From NCBI RefSeq assembly GCF_029335485.1, contig NZ_JARJLM010000017.1, forward strand, positions 1 to 47,970: a DNA stretch of 47,970 nucleotides, read 5' to 3'. The notes beneath the pieces are model-generated. The model worked only from the letters and a program-made list of their open reading frames with translations. It was not told where the DNA came from and ran no database searches. The position numbers were made by a program, and so were the translations under genes. The stretch's first letter is position 1; the number at the start of each line of letters is the position of its first letter. Positions 17,152 through 25,412 of the stretch are shown piece by piece. Source of the DNA: Cupriavidus basilensis. GTDB lineage: Bacteria > Pseudomonadota > Gammaproteobacteria > Burkholderiales > Burkholderiaceae.

Positions 17152-17560
17152 CTACGAATTCACGACACTGGTCGACCGGCCACAGGTTGCGGCTCGCCAG
17201 ATCGACCGGTGGCCCGTGTCCGCCACCTTGGCGCGCTGCACATAGATCGGATAAGTGCAAGCCTGACGAATCAAGGACAACACAAGATTCCGTGCCTTCG
17301 TATTGTCGTCGTCCGTAACGGATTTTCCTGCGCCCTTCGCGGCCAGCCGCGGGACCTCGCCTTCCAGGAACTTGTTGTTTTTGCGGAGCTGCACCACGTC
17401 GAACTGCCGGCGCGCAATCTCCTTAGTCGCACCGAGCTACGCGGCTCGAACTCAACTCGACTTGGAGCTTTTCCACCGCAGCAAACGCCGTATTGCGCTC
17501 TTCCTCGACCGACTCGATACGCTTGGGCGTTGGATTGCCAATCGTTGAGTTGAGTTGACG
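17152..17560 (-). pseudogene. Unidentified coiled-coil protein remnant
   Basis: On the minus strand one frame reads ESVEEERNTAFAAVEKLQVE and, after a frameshift near 17430, another reads QFDVVQLRKNNKFLEGEV, then KARNLVLSLIRQACTYPIYV. Both parts look like a continuous coiled-coil followed by a small domain, so this is probably one frameshifted gene. I do not recognise the family. Confidence 0.4.
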
Positions 17561-17727
17561 CGTACCAGCGGAACCGGACTCAATAGGGGCGGTGCGTCGG
17601 CCCAAGAGTAAGGCCCCAGGAGCCAATCCGGGAGATACGACTGTGACGCAAGCCTCGACCGGCCAGTCAGGAAAGGCCAGGTTCAAACACATCCCCCTCC
17701 CCGCGTAAACACTAGGTCTCCTGATAA

Positions 17728-17746
17728 GATTATAACAGTTATGATG
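17728..17746. promoter_or_regulatory. 19-bp dyad upstream of hydrolase/dehydrogenase copy 3
   Basis: The reverse complement reads CATCATAAC-T-GTTATAATC: two nine-base halves around one base, with a single mismatched pair type. It lies 54 bases before the TTG start at 17800 and matches the dyads before copy 1 (28960-28978) and copy 2 (47087-47105). It is the likely operator of a shared TetR-type repressor. Confidence 0.65.
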
Positions 17747-17799
17747 TCTTCAATAATCCAATTGACCCGATCCATCGCCGACTATCTCAGGGGTGCATC

Positions 17800-17922
17800 T
17801 TGAGTCCACCACCACGATTTGCCCGCGCGGGAAATGGTAGTCTCGCTTACGAATTCCTGGGATCCGCCGCGGCCCCGCCAGTGCTGCTGATTCACAGACT
17901 CGCCCGGCAGCCTACAGGCTAG
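17800..17922 (+). pseudogene. Alpha/beta hydrolase N-terminal remnant (copy 3)
   Basis: Starting at TTG 17800 with AGGGG upstream, the frame reads GNGSLAYEFLGSAAAPPVLL and IHRLARQPTG, then stops at 17920-17922. It aligns with the first ~40 residues of the truncated hydrolases at 28553-28915 and 46680-47042 (GNVRLAYESLGSD, MIHGL). The normal oxyanion HG is HR here. Everything after residue 40, and the first ~180 residues of the neighbouring dehydrogenase, are deleted. Confidence 0.7.
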
Positions 17923-17931
17923 CCTGGAAAC

Positions 17932-18270
17932 ATCCCGGTGTTCAGGACCGGGCGCATTGCGGTCGGATGCCGCTTGCGGAGATGATGCTGCATGTGCCTG
18001 GCGTGGGCGCTGTCAAAGCGCGTACCGTGGGTCACTCCGGACCCGTCACGCTGCCAAGCGCGTTCCGATTTATCTGCGAAGGCGTCGACGCGATGGTGCT
18101 CCCGCATGGCCTGGTTGGCTTACCGAAGGACTTGCAGGCGCGCGCCGACAAGCGAGGGCAGACTATCGAGCAGGCAGCCACTCTGTTGCGCGGCATCGTG
18201 CTCGAGAAGGACCTGTGTTGGCGTTCTTTCGGCGTGTCCACGTTCTTGCTGAAAAGCTCGCTCTGGTCCA
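17932..18270 (+). pseudogene. Saccharopine-dehydrogenase-like C-terminal remnant (copy 3)
   Basis: NIPVFRTGRIAVG (17932-) is the equivalent of RIPVFRAGEIAFG in the intact copies. After a frameshift near 17965 the match continues as HVPGVGAVKARTVGH, DAMVLPHGLVGL, RGQTIEQAATLL and FGVSTFLLKSSL. Amino-acid identity with the intact proteins at 27345-28556 and 45472-46683 looks near 60 percent, so this copy is old. It lacks the whole NADP-binding half, and its frame runs directly into a DUF2147 tail. Confidence 0.72.
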
Positions 18271-18276
18271 GGGACC

Positions 18277-18539
18277 GCGGCACCGATGAGGCGAATCCCA
18301 ACGCTGGGCTGCGCTTGCGCCCCATCTGCGGCCTGCTGATTCTCGAGCTACATCAGTTCGACGGAAAAATGTGGAAGGACGGCTGGGTCTATGACCCGGA
18401 AGAAGGCAAGACCTTCAAGGCCGCGCTACGCAAACGGGACGGCAAGCTCTTCCTGCGCGGCTTCGTGGGCGCGGAAGTCTTTGGCGAGACCGAGACCTGG
18501 AAAACTGCAAGCGGCTCGGAACAAACCTGCAATCCTTGA
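18277..18539 (+). pseudogene. DUF2147 C-terminal remnant fused to copy 3
   Basis: The same open frame switches near 18270 to DEANPNAGLRLRPICGLLIL, then WVYDPEEGKTFKAALRKRDG and LRGFVGAEVFGETETWK, the C-terminal two-thirds of a DUF2147 protein (small secreted beta-barrel-like proteins). Its N-terminus and signal peptide are missing. The stop at 18537-18539 is nine bases before the TorF-type porin gene, so the DUF2147 gene was probably the first gene of that operon before deletion. Confidence 0.72.
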
Positions 18540-18548
18540 GGAGTAGCC

Positions 18549-19463
18549 TTGAGCCATCACATCGCAAATCTGTTGCTCGCGCTTGCCGGTGCAGGAACGG
18601 CAGTCCCAGCCTGGTCCCAGTCCAGTGCTGGCCCCACTGAAGGAGACAGCCCCGCGTTCAACTTGAGCTTCAAGCTCGCTGCCGTCACGGACAGCCGCGA
18701 GCGCGGTCTCAGCAACAGCGCCAATCGCCCGACCGTCCGTGCGGCAGCCGAGTTGCTGCATTCGTCGGGGGCGTTTGCAGAACTGGAAGTGCTGGGCGTC
18801 AGCAAACACCAGTACCCTGGCGGGAATGGCATCAGACTGCAGGCCGTGGGCGGCTACCGCGGGGGCAACCCGGATGGCTGGCACTATGAAGTGGGCGGCC
18901 TGTACAGCCGCTTCCCGGGCAGCAGGCTGCCGGGCGCATCAGGCTACAACGTGACGATAGACCCTGAACTGGATGAGATAGTCGATGTCACGGCGATCCC
19001 TGGCGACGTCAGCCCGGACACCACCGAACTGTTCGGCCGCATCAGCTATCGTGGTCTTTCGCTGCGCTACTTCCATACCGTTTCCGAGAACTTCTATGGC
19101 ATCAACTCGAATACGGTATGCGCGGGAATCAATGACCTTGCCAGCTCCCTTGAGTGCTACGAGGGCGGCCTGAAGAATAGCCGCGGCAGTGGCTACTTCG
19201 AGCTTGCCTATCTACATCGCTTATCCAAGGTCAGCGCCATCGAAGTACGCATAGGCCATCAGCGTGTGCGGAACTTTCACGACTTCGACGTCAATAGCTT
19301 CAGCATCGAGTACCGGCATTCGTGGAAGGGCTTCGAGTTCAGCGCCGCCGCAGTCGGCGCCCGTGCGCGCGACCGGCATGCCTACGACGTGGATGTCGGC
19401 AACGGCAAGGCGCGTGATCCAGGAAAGCTCACCTTGCTGCTGGGCGTAAGCCGCAACTTCTGA
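18549..19463 (+). CDS. TorF-family putative porin
   Basis: The 304-residue protein has a signal peptide (residues 1-23, cleavage near AWSQ), then SFKLAAVTDSRERGLSNSAN, the typical first strands of TorF-like outer-membrane barrels, and alternating hydrophobic strands to a C-terminal Phe (LLGVSRNF). The TTG start has GAGGAG five bases upstream. It lies nine bases after the DUF2147 remnant and 180 bases before a two-helix membrane protein. It should sit in the outer membrane; the solute is unknown. Confidence 0.8.
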   Translation: MSHHIANLLLALAGAGTAVPAWSQSSAGPTEGDSPAFNLSFKLAAVTDSRERGLSNSANRPTVRAAAELLHSSGAFAELEVLGVSKHQYPGGNGIRLQAVGGYRGGNPDGWHYEVGGLYSRFPGSRLPGASGYNVTIDPELDEIVDVTAIPGDVSPDTTELFGRISYRGLSLRYFHTVSENFYGINSNTVCAGINDLASSLECYEGGLKNSRGSGYFELAYLHRLSKVSAIEVRIGHQRVRNFHDFDVNSFSIEYRHSWKGFEFSAAAVGARARDRHAYDVDVGNGKARDPGKLTLLLGVSRNF

Positions 19464-19643
19464 GTTTCGTTCTCCATGCAAACCAACAGGATCGCCATGC
19501 CCCCTGACGATAGATATCCCCATGCAACCGCGAACGCCGAAGACGCGCGTCAGGCGGTTGGCTTTGTGCCGCGGCCTACCTGCGATAAGACAGCAGTTGC
19601 GCACCACGGCGACGCCGCGAGCGGCTCGTCCAGGGGGTTGCCC

Positions 19644-20240
19644 ATGAGTGCTGAGCGCGAGGCGATGTTCGCGGAACTGGCAGTGCTTCTGGGTAGACCG
19701 ATCGCCGGATACGTGTGGGCCTTTCGCAAGATTCATCCCGGACTGCTGCTCACGCTCAGCTTCGTGATCTCCCAAGTGGGCAACGAACTCATTGTCTACG
19801 CGCTTTTCGAAGCGTATGGCACACGCAGCGTGGCACGCACGCTCTTCGAAATCGTGTCGCCGCTGACACTGTGGTTCTTCGTCGACACAGCAATCCAGTT
19901 TGTACTGACCCTGACGGGCTTTGGCCATCGGATCCTGGTGCAAACCGCGCAGGGGCAACTGCTGGTGCTACACCGGCGCCTCCTCAGTTCCCGTCCCGAT
20001 CGGCTGGAACGCCAGATTGGTGGCTCGCTCTCGATCGCGCCACATTCCCTCGGCTACGCCATCGATCGCCTCGACACCGAGATCGGTTGCTTCTACATTT
20101 GGGCCAGATGGCGCGACATGCGCCTGCATCTGACACTGAGGGAGGCAGCGACCCCTCTCACGGGAGTTGCCACCAGCCTCGATGAGGACCGACGCGTTAG
20201 CGGCCCGTTTGATCATTCAAGAATGGGCGACTCTGCATAG
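19644..20240 (+). CDS. Hypothetical membrane protein
   Basis: The family is not recognised. The protein (198 residues from this start) has two hydrophobic segments, LLLTLSFVISQVGNELIVYA and LTLWFFVDTAIQFVLTLTGF, then a basic cytosolic-looking part (LHRRLLSSRPDRLERQIGG). The frame is open from 19476, with an ATG at 19497 also having AGGA. I favour 19644, which has AGGGGG six bases upstream, and because a 44-codon frame at 26918-27052 begins with a homologous MTADREAMRSELASLLG at exactly this point. The C-terminus ends where an IS5 remnant begins, so it may be altered. Confidence 0.6.
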   Translation: MSAEREAMFAELAVLLGRPIAGYVWAFRKIHPGLLLTLSFVISQVGNELIVYALFEAYGTRSVARTLFEIVSPLTLWFFVDTAIQFVLTLTGFGHRILVQTAQGQLLVLHRRLLSSRPDRLERQIGGSLSIAPHSLGYAIDRLDTEIGCFYIWARWRDMRLHLTLREAATPLTGVATSLDEDRRVSGPFDHSRMGDSA

Positions 20241-20470
20241 CAGCAGCCCGCCCATTGCAATGTTGGCCATGGCCTCGGACACATCAGGGCGCCGCTCGTA
20301 GTGCCTGACATGGCAACGCCAACGAATCATCCAGCCAAAGGTGCGCTCCACCACCCAACGTCAGCGAAGCGCCACGAAGCCAATCTGATCCTCGTTACAG
20401 CGGACCACCTGCACGACAAGGTCGAGCGTCCCGGACTTACGCATCAACAGTCGATCATTGTATCCACAGC
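20241..20470 (-). pseudogene. IS5-family transposase C-terminal fragment
   Basis: The minus strand reads RWVVERTFGWMIRWRCHVRH, then YERRPDVSEAMANIAMGG, the DDE-domain Glu region and C-terminus of IS427/ISL2-type IS5 transposases. A stop falls just before RWVVERTFGW, and sequence upstream of about 20470 no longer matches, so it is inactive. A second, more decayed copy of the same end is on the plus strand at 29997-30083. Confidence 0.78.
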
Positions 20471-20547
20471 GATATGACGTCTACTGATTGAAGCCGCCAC
20501 GCCAAGACTGCCAGTGCACGGCTTCGGAAGCACCGCGGAACGCACTG

Positions 20548-21543
20548 TCATCCGTTCGACTTCGCCTTCGCGCGAGGCAGCACACCATACTGCCGGGCGT
20601 ATGCGCGCCTTAACTTCTGCTCGTCGCCGAAGCCGCATTCACGAGCGATTTGCTTTAGCGAGACATGGGCCTCGCCGATTCGGCGCGCAGCGGCCTCCAA
20701 TCGGAATGCCTCCACCGTCTTTGCAGGCGTACGACCGACCTTCTCGACGTAGTGCCGAGCGAAGGTCCGCGGCGACATTCCCAATCGTGCTGCGAGGACC
20801 TCCACTGTCATTGCTTCCGACAAATTGCCGACCATCCAGGCGTGCAGCTTGCCAAACTCTCTGTCGCCGGCACCTTGGATTGACAGCGCTTGCGATTGCT
20901 GCGGTTGATCGCCGGGACGCTTCAGGAACACAACGAGAAGTCGGGCAACATCGATGGCGGCTGTATAACCCCAATCCTCCTCGAGCAGGGCCAGCGCTAG
21001 ATCGATACCTGCGCTGAATCCGGCTGAACTCCATAAACGACCGTCGCGCACGAAAACTGGTTCGTGTTCAACCTGGATATCCGGATAGCGTGCCGCCAGG
21101 ACGTCCGATGCGTTCCAATGCGTTGTGAGCCGCATTCCTTTGGCCAATCCTGCTTCGGCTACCAAGAATGATCCCGTGCAGATCGCGCAGACACGCGGCA
21201 CTGCTCCGCCATGTACCTTCAGCCATTCCACAACATCGGCCGGCATCGGCGGGTCTTCGGGGGGAGCACCTCCTGGCACCATGAGGACGTCGATGGCCCG
21301 AATGTCGAACGATCTGATCGATTCAGTGGCAATCGTAATGCCGCACGACGTGCGGACGGGGCCGCCGCGCATTGAGACGACACTAGTGCGGTATTTGGGT
21401 GGCTCCCCGCGCGCCAGATGATCGTTTGCGATCTGAAAGACGTCGCTTGGCCCGGCAATGTCCGACAGAGTGACGCCGTTGAACGAGAGAACCAACACGG
21501 ATCGGCATGGAGTCTCTGGCAGTAAATGATGCGTTTTTGTCAT
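20548..21543 (-). CDS. GlxA-family regulator (DJ-1/PfpI domain plus AraC HTH)
   Basis: Residues ~10-190 form a DJ-1/PfpI amidotransferase-like domain with VCAICTGSFLVAEAGL, the nucleophile-elbow equivalent. Residues ~220-320 are an AraC helix-turn-helix (TVEVLAARLGMSPRTFARHY, then IARECGFGDEQKLRRAY). This is the GlxA/FtrA architecture of activators of catabolic or stress genes. ATG 21543 has GGGGA seven bases upstream; 54 more codons are open but unlike the family. It is divergent from a DUF4440 protein and a free-standing DJ-1/PfpI protein, which it probably regulates. Confidence 0.9.
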   Translation of the reverse strand: MTKTHHLLPETPCRSVLVLSFNGVTLSDIAGPSDVFQIANDHLARGEPPKYRTSVVSMRGGPVRTSCGITIATESIRSFDIRAIDVLMVPGGAPPEDPPMPADVVEWLKVHGGAVPRVCAICTGSFLVAEAGLAKGMRLTTHWNASDVLAARYPDIQVEHEPVFVRDGRLWSSAGFSAGIDLALALLEEDWGYTAAIDVARLLVVFLKRPGDQPQQSQALSIQGAGDREFGKLHAWMVGNLSEAMTVEVLAARLGMSPRTFARHYVEKVGRTPAKTVEAFRLEAAARRIGEAHVSLKQIARECGFGDEQKLRRAYARQYGVLPRAKAKSNG

Positions 21544-21738
21544 ATCGATTTCCCCAAAGCTAAGGCCACAATAGGTAGCATGAATTCTGCTGCGGAGACA
21601 CTGATGTTTGCACGGAAAATGGACGACAAGTAGGTGGAGAACAGCCCAGCGTTTACCCCCAATGACCGGTGTTCTTTCTTGGCCATACCGAAGCACCCCC
21701 GTCAATCTCTATAGTTCTAGTTGATGAAGGAAGATCAG

Positions 21739-22128
21739 ATGACCTTGCATGATCAGATACAGGATGCCGAGACCGCGCTTGCCGATGCGATTGCGAGCCG
21801 GGACAGCGCTGCCGTGGTCGCGCTGTATACGGCTGACGCCCGTTTGTTGCCTGACGGCGGTCCGACAATGGCAGGCTCCCGGGAAATCGCAAGCTTCTTC
21901 GACCAAGCCTTCTCACAAGGCATCGTCGGCAGCAACTTCGTCACGCTTGAGGTCGACGGCAGTGCAGAGTACGTCATCGAGATTGGCAAGTATGAGCTCT
22001 ACGCCCAATCAGGAAACGGACCGAGAACCGTCGCTGGTAGCGGACGGTATCTCGTCGCCTGGAAATGTGTCGAGGGAAAATGGCGCCTTCACCGCGACAT
22101 CTTCAACCGCGTTGGTGGTGCCGAGTAA
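21739..22128 (+). CDS. DUF4440/SnoaL-like NTF2-fold protein
   Basis: This 129-residue protein is an NTF2-like small barrel: DAIASRDSAAVVALYTADAR, LLPDGGPTMAGSREIASFF, and the C-terminal WKCVEGKWRLHRDIFN. It matches the DUF4440 group, often annotated as SgcJ/EcaC oxidoreductase-like. ATG 21739 has AAGGA seven bases upstream. It is followed after 60 bases by a DJ-1/PfpI gene and is divergent from a GlxA regulator. No enzymatic role can be assigned. Confidence 0.85.
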   Translation: MTLHDQIQDAETALADAIASRDSAAVVALYTADARLLPDGGPTMAGSREIASFFDQAFSQGIVGSNFVTLEVDGSAEYVIEIGKYELYAQSGNGPRTVAGSGRYLVAWKCVEGKWRLHRDIFNRVGGAE

Positions 22129-22148
22129 CGTCAGTTCGTTTGCGGGAG

Positions 22149-22170
22149 GCCGGCGCCCGCGTTCGCCGGC
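22149..22170 (+). other. Intergenic hairpin before the DJ-1/PfpI gene
   Basis: GCCGGCG (22149-22155) pairs perfectly with CGCCGGC (22164-22170) over an eight-base loop, ending 18 bases before the ATG at 22189. It could lower translation or protect the downstream transcript segment. Confidence 0.45.
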
Positions 22171-22188
22171 AGGTTGAGAGATGACATC

Positions 22189-22875
22189 ATGAAAGTTCAA
22201 GCGTTGGTATTCCCGGGGTTTACGTTCATCGATCTCGCGGCGCCGATGCAGGCGTTTTCGTTGTTACCAGAGTTTGAGTCGCAGATCGTCTGGCAAGAGA
22301 AGGGCGCCGTGGATTCAGACGGCGGCGTTTCCGTCAACGCGACACACGATTTCTCGAACGCGTGGACTAATCCGGACATTCTTTTCGTGCCGGGCAACAC
22401 GGTTTCATTGTTCGCGCAGCTTGAGGATGAACGCACCATCGATTTCGTCGCAGACCGAGGTGGCCGCGCGAAATGGGTTACAAGTGTGTGCAATGGTTCA
22501 TTGCTGCTTGGCGCGGCAGGATTGTTGCATGGCTATGCTGCGGCTTCCTACTGGTATACGCGCGAATACCTCTCGCACTTCGGCGCTATACCCACGGCCG
22601 ACCGCGTTGTGATCGACCGAAATCGCGTCACGGGAGGTGGCATGACCGCCGGCCTGGACTTCGGACTTACAATGCTCGGACATCTCCTCGGCGAGCCGAT
22701 GGGGCGAGTCTCTGAACTCCTGTTCGAGTATGCGCCGCAGCCACCATACGGCACCGGACGCCCGGAGCTAGCACCGGCAGAAACACTTCAGACGGCACTG
22801 GGCATCGTAGGCAAGCTGATGCCGGTAGAGCGTATCCAAAGTCTGAAGGTTCGGCCCGCGCCCGCAGTTGTTTAG
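22189..22875 (+). CDS. DJ-1/PfpI-family protein (isonitrile hydratase-like)
   Basis: The 228-residue protein has the class I glutamine-amidotransferase fold of DJ-1/PfpI: ALVFPGFTFIDLAAPMQAF, DILFVPGN, and the elbow SVCNGSLLLGAAG with Cys101 as the likely nucleophile, then GGGMTAGLDFGLTMLG. Isonitrile hydratases such as Pseudomonas InhA share this layout, but substrate cannot be deduced. An in-frame TTG at 22174 is the alternative start. It follows the DUF4440 gene by 60 bases in a probable GlxA-controlled operon. A frameshifted relative lies at 2858-3376. Confidence 0.87.
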   Translation: MKVQALVFPGFTFIDLAAPMQAFSLLPEFESQIVWQEKGAVDSDGGVSVNATHDFSNAWTNPDILFVPGNTVSLFAQLEDERTIDFVADRGGRAKWVTSVCNGSLLLGAAGLLHGYAAASYWYTREYLSHFGAIPTADRVVIDRNRVTGGGMTAGLDFGLTMLGHLLGEPMGRVSELLFEYAPQPPYGTGRPELAPAETLQTALGIVGKLMPVERIQSLKVRPAPAVV

Positions 22876-23441
22876 TCCCCACATGCTCGAGTTCCGCAAG
22901 CAAATGCAGACACATGCATGCACAGGTGCTTTTGGCCTTTACTTTCGAAGACAGTATGCGATGCGATGGCTTTGTCAACTTGACGATATCAAGACAAGGC
23001 AGTGCCGGGCGATCCCACTGCTCAGGAGGCGGTTGGCGGATTTTCGGCTGGGCGAACTCGTGCCATGCGGGGAATCTGGCGGCAAGGTGTTTGCGATAGC
23101 GCGAAGCACGCACAAGACGCTGCTTCATTGTGCCTGGGGAAGATCGAAGCGTGCGCTGGTGTAGCACAGCAGGTACGCGACGGGCACTCAGGCCGTTTTA
23201 CCGATTCGAGAGCACCTCGAAATCTTCCTAGCCCGGCAGCCGCGGCAGCCGGAACGTGAACGCTGAACACTTGAGGCGCCACTGCCAAATGCCGCACCAG
23301 CAGGCTGCAGCATTTGGCAGAGTCCACTGTAGACGGCGGCACCTCATGCACCAGTGGCCACCATGTGTCGGACAAGCGCGCGACGACGGCAAGCATAGCG
23401 GCACCGGCCTGCCTCGTTGTCGGAGGAGATGCGACCCCTCC
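22876..23441. other. No gene recognised
   Basis: A 565-base stretch between convergent genes. Frames of 60-165 codons exist on both strands but none resembles a known protein, and no IS end or terminator with a T-run is evident. Confidence 0.35.
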
Positions 23442-24821
23442 CTATAGCAGGCCCTGGCTGCGGGCGTGCGCGACGCCGTCGTCGAGCGCGCGTGTCAGGC
23501 CGTCCACAAGCTCATCGATCTGTGCTACGGTGATGATCAGCGGCGGGCACAGCGCGATACTGTCGCGAATGGCGCGCACAATCACGCCATATTCCATGGC
23601 GCGACCCTGGATCCATGCGCCCAGGCCGGCCGCGGCGGGGAACGCCTTTTTGCCGGGCTTGTCGCTGACCAGTTCCACCGCTCCGAGGAGGCCGACGCCG
23701 CGTGCCTCGCCAACCAGCGGATGGTCGGTCAATGCCTGCAGGCGGCCGAGGAAGTGCGGAGCGATCTCGCGCACATGCTCGACCACCTTGCGTTCCTCGT
23801 AGATCTTCAAGGTCTCAAGTGCCACCGCCGCGCACACTGGATGCGCGGCATAGGTGACGCCGTGCGCGAAGGTGCCCTGCTTACGGCTCTCGGCCAGCAG
23901 CGTATCCTGGATCGCGTCAGTGAGCAGCAGGCCCGAGATGGGCTGGTAGGCGGCGGACAAGGCCTTGGCAACCGTGATCATGTCGGGCTTGAGGCCGTAG
24001 GTGTCGCTGCCGAACATATTACCGGTACGCCCGAAGCCGCAGATCACCTCGTCTACGATGAAGAGGATGTCGTATTTCTTCAGAATGGCCTGCACCCGCT
24101 CGAAATACCCCGGCGGAGGCACGATGACGCCTCCCGCGCCGATGACGGGTTCGGCAATGAAAGCCGCCACTGTCTCGGGCCCTTCGGCGAGGATCAATTG
24201 CTCCAGGTTGTCAGCCAGCCGCGTGGCAAAGTCCGCGGGAGCTTCGCCGGGGCGGCCGAAGTGATAGTGGCTGGGGCAATCGGTATGCAGTACGCGCGCA
24301 ATCGGCAGGTCGAAGTCGGAGTGCACCGTCGGCAAGCCGGTAAGACTGCCCGACGCCACCGTCACGCCGTGGTAGCCGTACCAGCGGGAGATAATTTTCT
24401 TCTTGTCAGGCCGGCCGAGCGCATTGTTGTGGTACCAGACCAGCTTGACCGCGGCGTCGTTGGCCTCTGACCCAGAGCTGGCGAACAACACGTGGTTGAG
24501 CCCTTGCGGTGCGATACCAGTCAGGTGCCTGGCCAGTTCGATTCCCGGCGGGTGCGAGCGGTGATTGAACAAGTGGTAGAAAGGCAGCGTCTGCAATTGC
24601 TTGGTGGCCGCATCGACAAGGCGTGCCTCCGAAAACCCGAGCGACGCGCACCATAGTCCGGCCATGCCCTCCAGATAGCGCTTGCCCGCCTCGTCGTATA
24701 CATAGCAGCCTTCGCCGCGTGTGATCACGGTAGGGCCGCGGCCGCGGTGCGCGTCGAGGTTGGTGTACGGGTGAACCACATGGGCAATGTCCTGCTCGTG
24801 AGCGGCGCTCTTGGCTTCCAT
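23442..24821 (-). CDS. Class III aminotransferase (omega-amino acid:pyruvate type)
   Basis: The 459-residue enzyme has the class III PLP pattern: SSGSEANDAAVKLV (phosphate cup), WYGYHG, EPVIGAGGVIVPP, FIVDEVICGFGRTG (Asp binding the pyridine nitrogen) and ITVAKALSAAYQP with the Schiff-base Lys286. HPVCAAVALETLKIYE completes the active site. Length and motifs fit beta-alanine, putrescine or other omega-amine:pyruvate transaminases. The ATG has AAGGAG eight bases upstream. It stands alone, and a 13-bp palindrome lies just upstream of the ribosome site. The substrate is not resolved. Confidence 0.9.
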   Translation of the reverse strand: MEAKSAAHEQDIAHVVHPYTNLDAHRGRGPTVITRGEGCYVYDEAGKRYLEGMAGLWCASLGFSEARLVDAATKQLQTLPFYHLFNHRSHPPGIELARHLTGIAPQGLNHVLFASSGSEANDAAVKLVWYHNNALGRPDKKKIISRWYGYHGVTVASGSLTGLPTVHSDFDLPIARVLHTDCPSHYHFGRPGEAPADFATRLADNLEQLILAEGPETVAAFIAEPVIGAGGVIVPPPGYFERVQAILKKYDILFIVDEVICGFGRTGNMFGSDTYGLKPDMITVAKALSAAYQPISGLLLTDAIQDTLLAESRKQGTFAHGVTYAAHPVCAAVALETLKIYEERKVVEHVREIAPHFLGRLQALTDHPLVGEARGVGLLGAVELVSDKPGKKAFPAAAGLGAWIQGRAMEYGVIVRAIRDSIALCPPLIITVAQIDELVDGLTRALDDGVAHARSQGLL

Positions 24822-24834
24822 TTCCTGTCTCCTT

Positions 24835-24847
24835 TTATCTCAGATAA
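24835..24847. promoter_or_regulatory. 13-bp palindrome upstream of the aminotransferase
   Basis: TTATCT-c-AGATAA is a perfect 6-1-6 palindrome ending 13 bases before the aminotransferase start codon, next to its ribosome site. It may be an operator that blocks the promoter or early transcription. Chance is possible because the local sequence is AT-rich. Confidence 0.35.
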
Positions 24848-25378
24848 TTCTGCGTGGGGGTGAGTTTCGTTTCTGCGGGAAATATTTCTCCCTTTGTATT
24901 GAAATTTGGCGAAATGTATTTATTTGTCTTTTATTCTGTCTTAACGAAACCAGTTTTTCCTGGGAAGAATAAATATGGTCTTCCAGACGCAGATGCGGAA
25001 AATATATTCTTAAATAGATTCAACATTTCGATGTATTTTTCCATGCAGGACATTCAGGAAAGACGCCACGTAGTAGACGCGCACTGGACCAGCGCTTTGG
25101 CCAGCGTGCTGATCCCCTCGTTGTTCCTGGCGGTGCATCGAAACCAACTCAAGCCGCCCAGGCGCAACCTTCTCAGGCGTGGTCACCAAGGAAGCTCAGT
25201 AAGCACATTTGGTTCTGCGACGCTTACAGGCGCGCTACCGTGAACTGGAAGAGCCCACCGCCGCGGCGCTACGGGTTCAACGGAGACGGACACGTTGACG
25301 TGCCCTGCGAGCTTCGCGTGTTCCACTGATTGCCTGGGCTGCCCTTCCATATCTGATTGACAGGCCGAATGGAGCAGT
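24848..25378. other. AT-rich leader, then no gene recognised
   Basis: Bases ~24850-25050 are unusually AT-rich for this window and probably hold the aminotransferase promoter. The remainder, to the hairpin at 25379, contains no recognisable coding sequence. Confidence 0.4.
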
Positions 25379-25409
25379 CGAGGGTAGGGCATCGGCTGCC
25401 CTACCCTCG
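25379..25409 (-). terminator. Perfect 13-bp hairpin after the monooxygenase gene
   Basis: CGAGGGTAGGGCA (25379-25391) pairs perfectly with TGCCCTACCCTCG (25397-25409) over the loop TCGGC, three bases beyond the monooxygenase stop. Neither side has a T-run, so it may act with Rho or as a 3' mRNA stabiliser. Confidence 0.6.
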
Positions 25410-25412
25410 GCA

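Noticed and set aside
23466-24470. 334-codon plus-strand frame
   Set aside because: It lies antisense to the intact class III aminotransferase and is a codon-bias shadow.
24854-25243. 129-codon frame in the AT-rich stretch upstream of the aminotransferase
   Set aside because: No ribosome site, no recognisable domain, and the region is better explained as promoter DNA.
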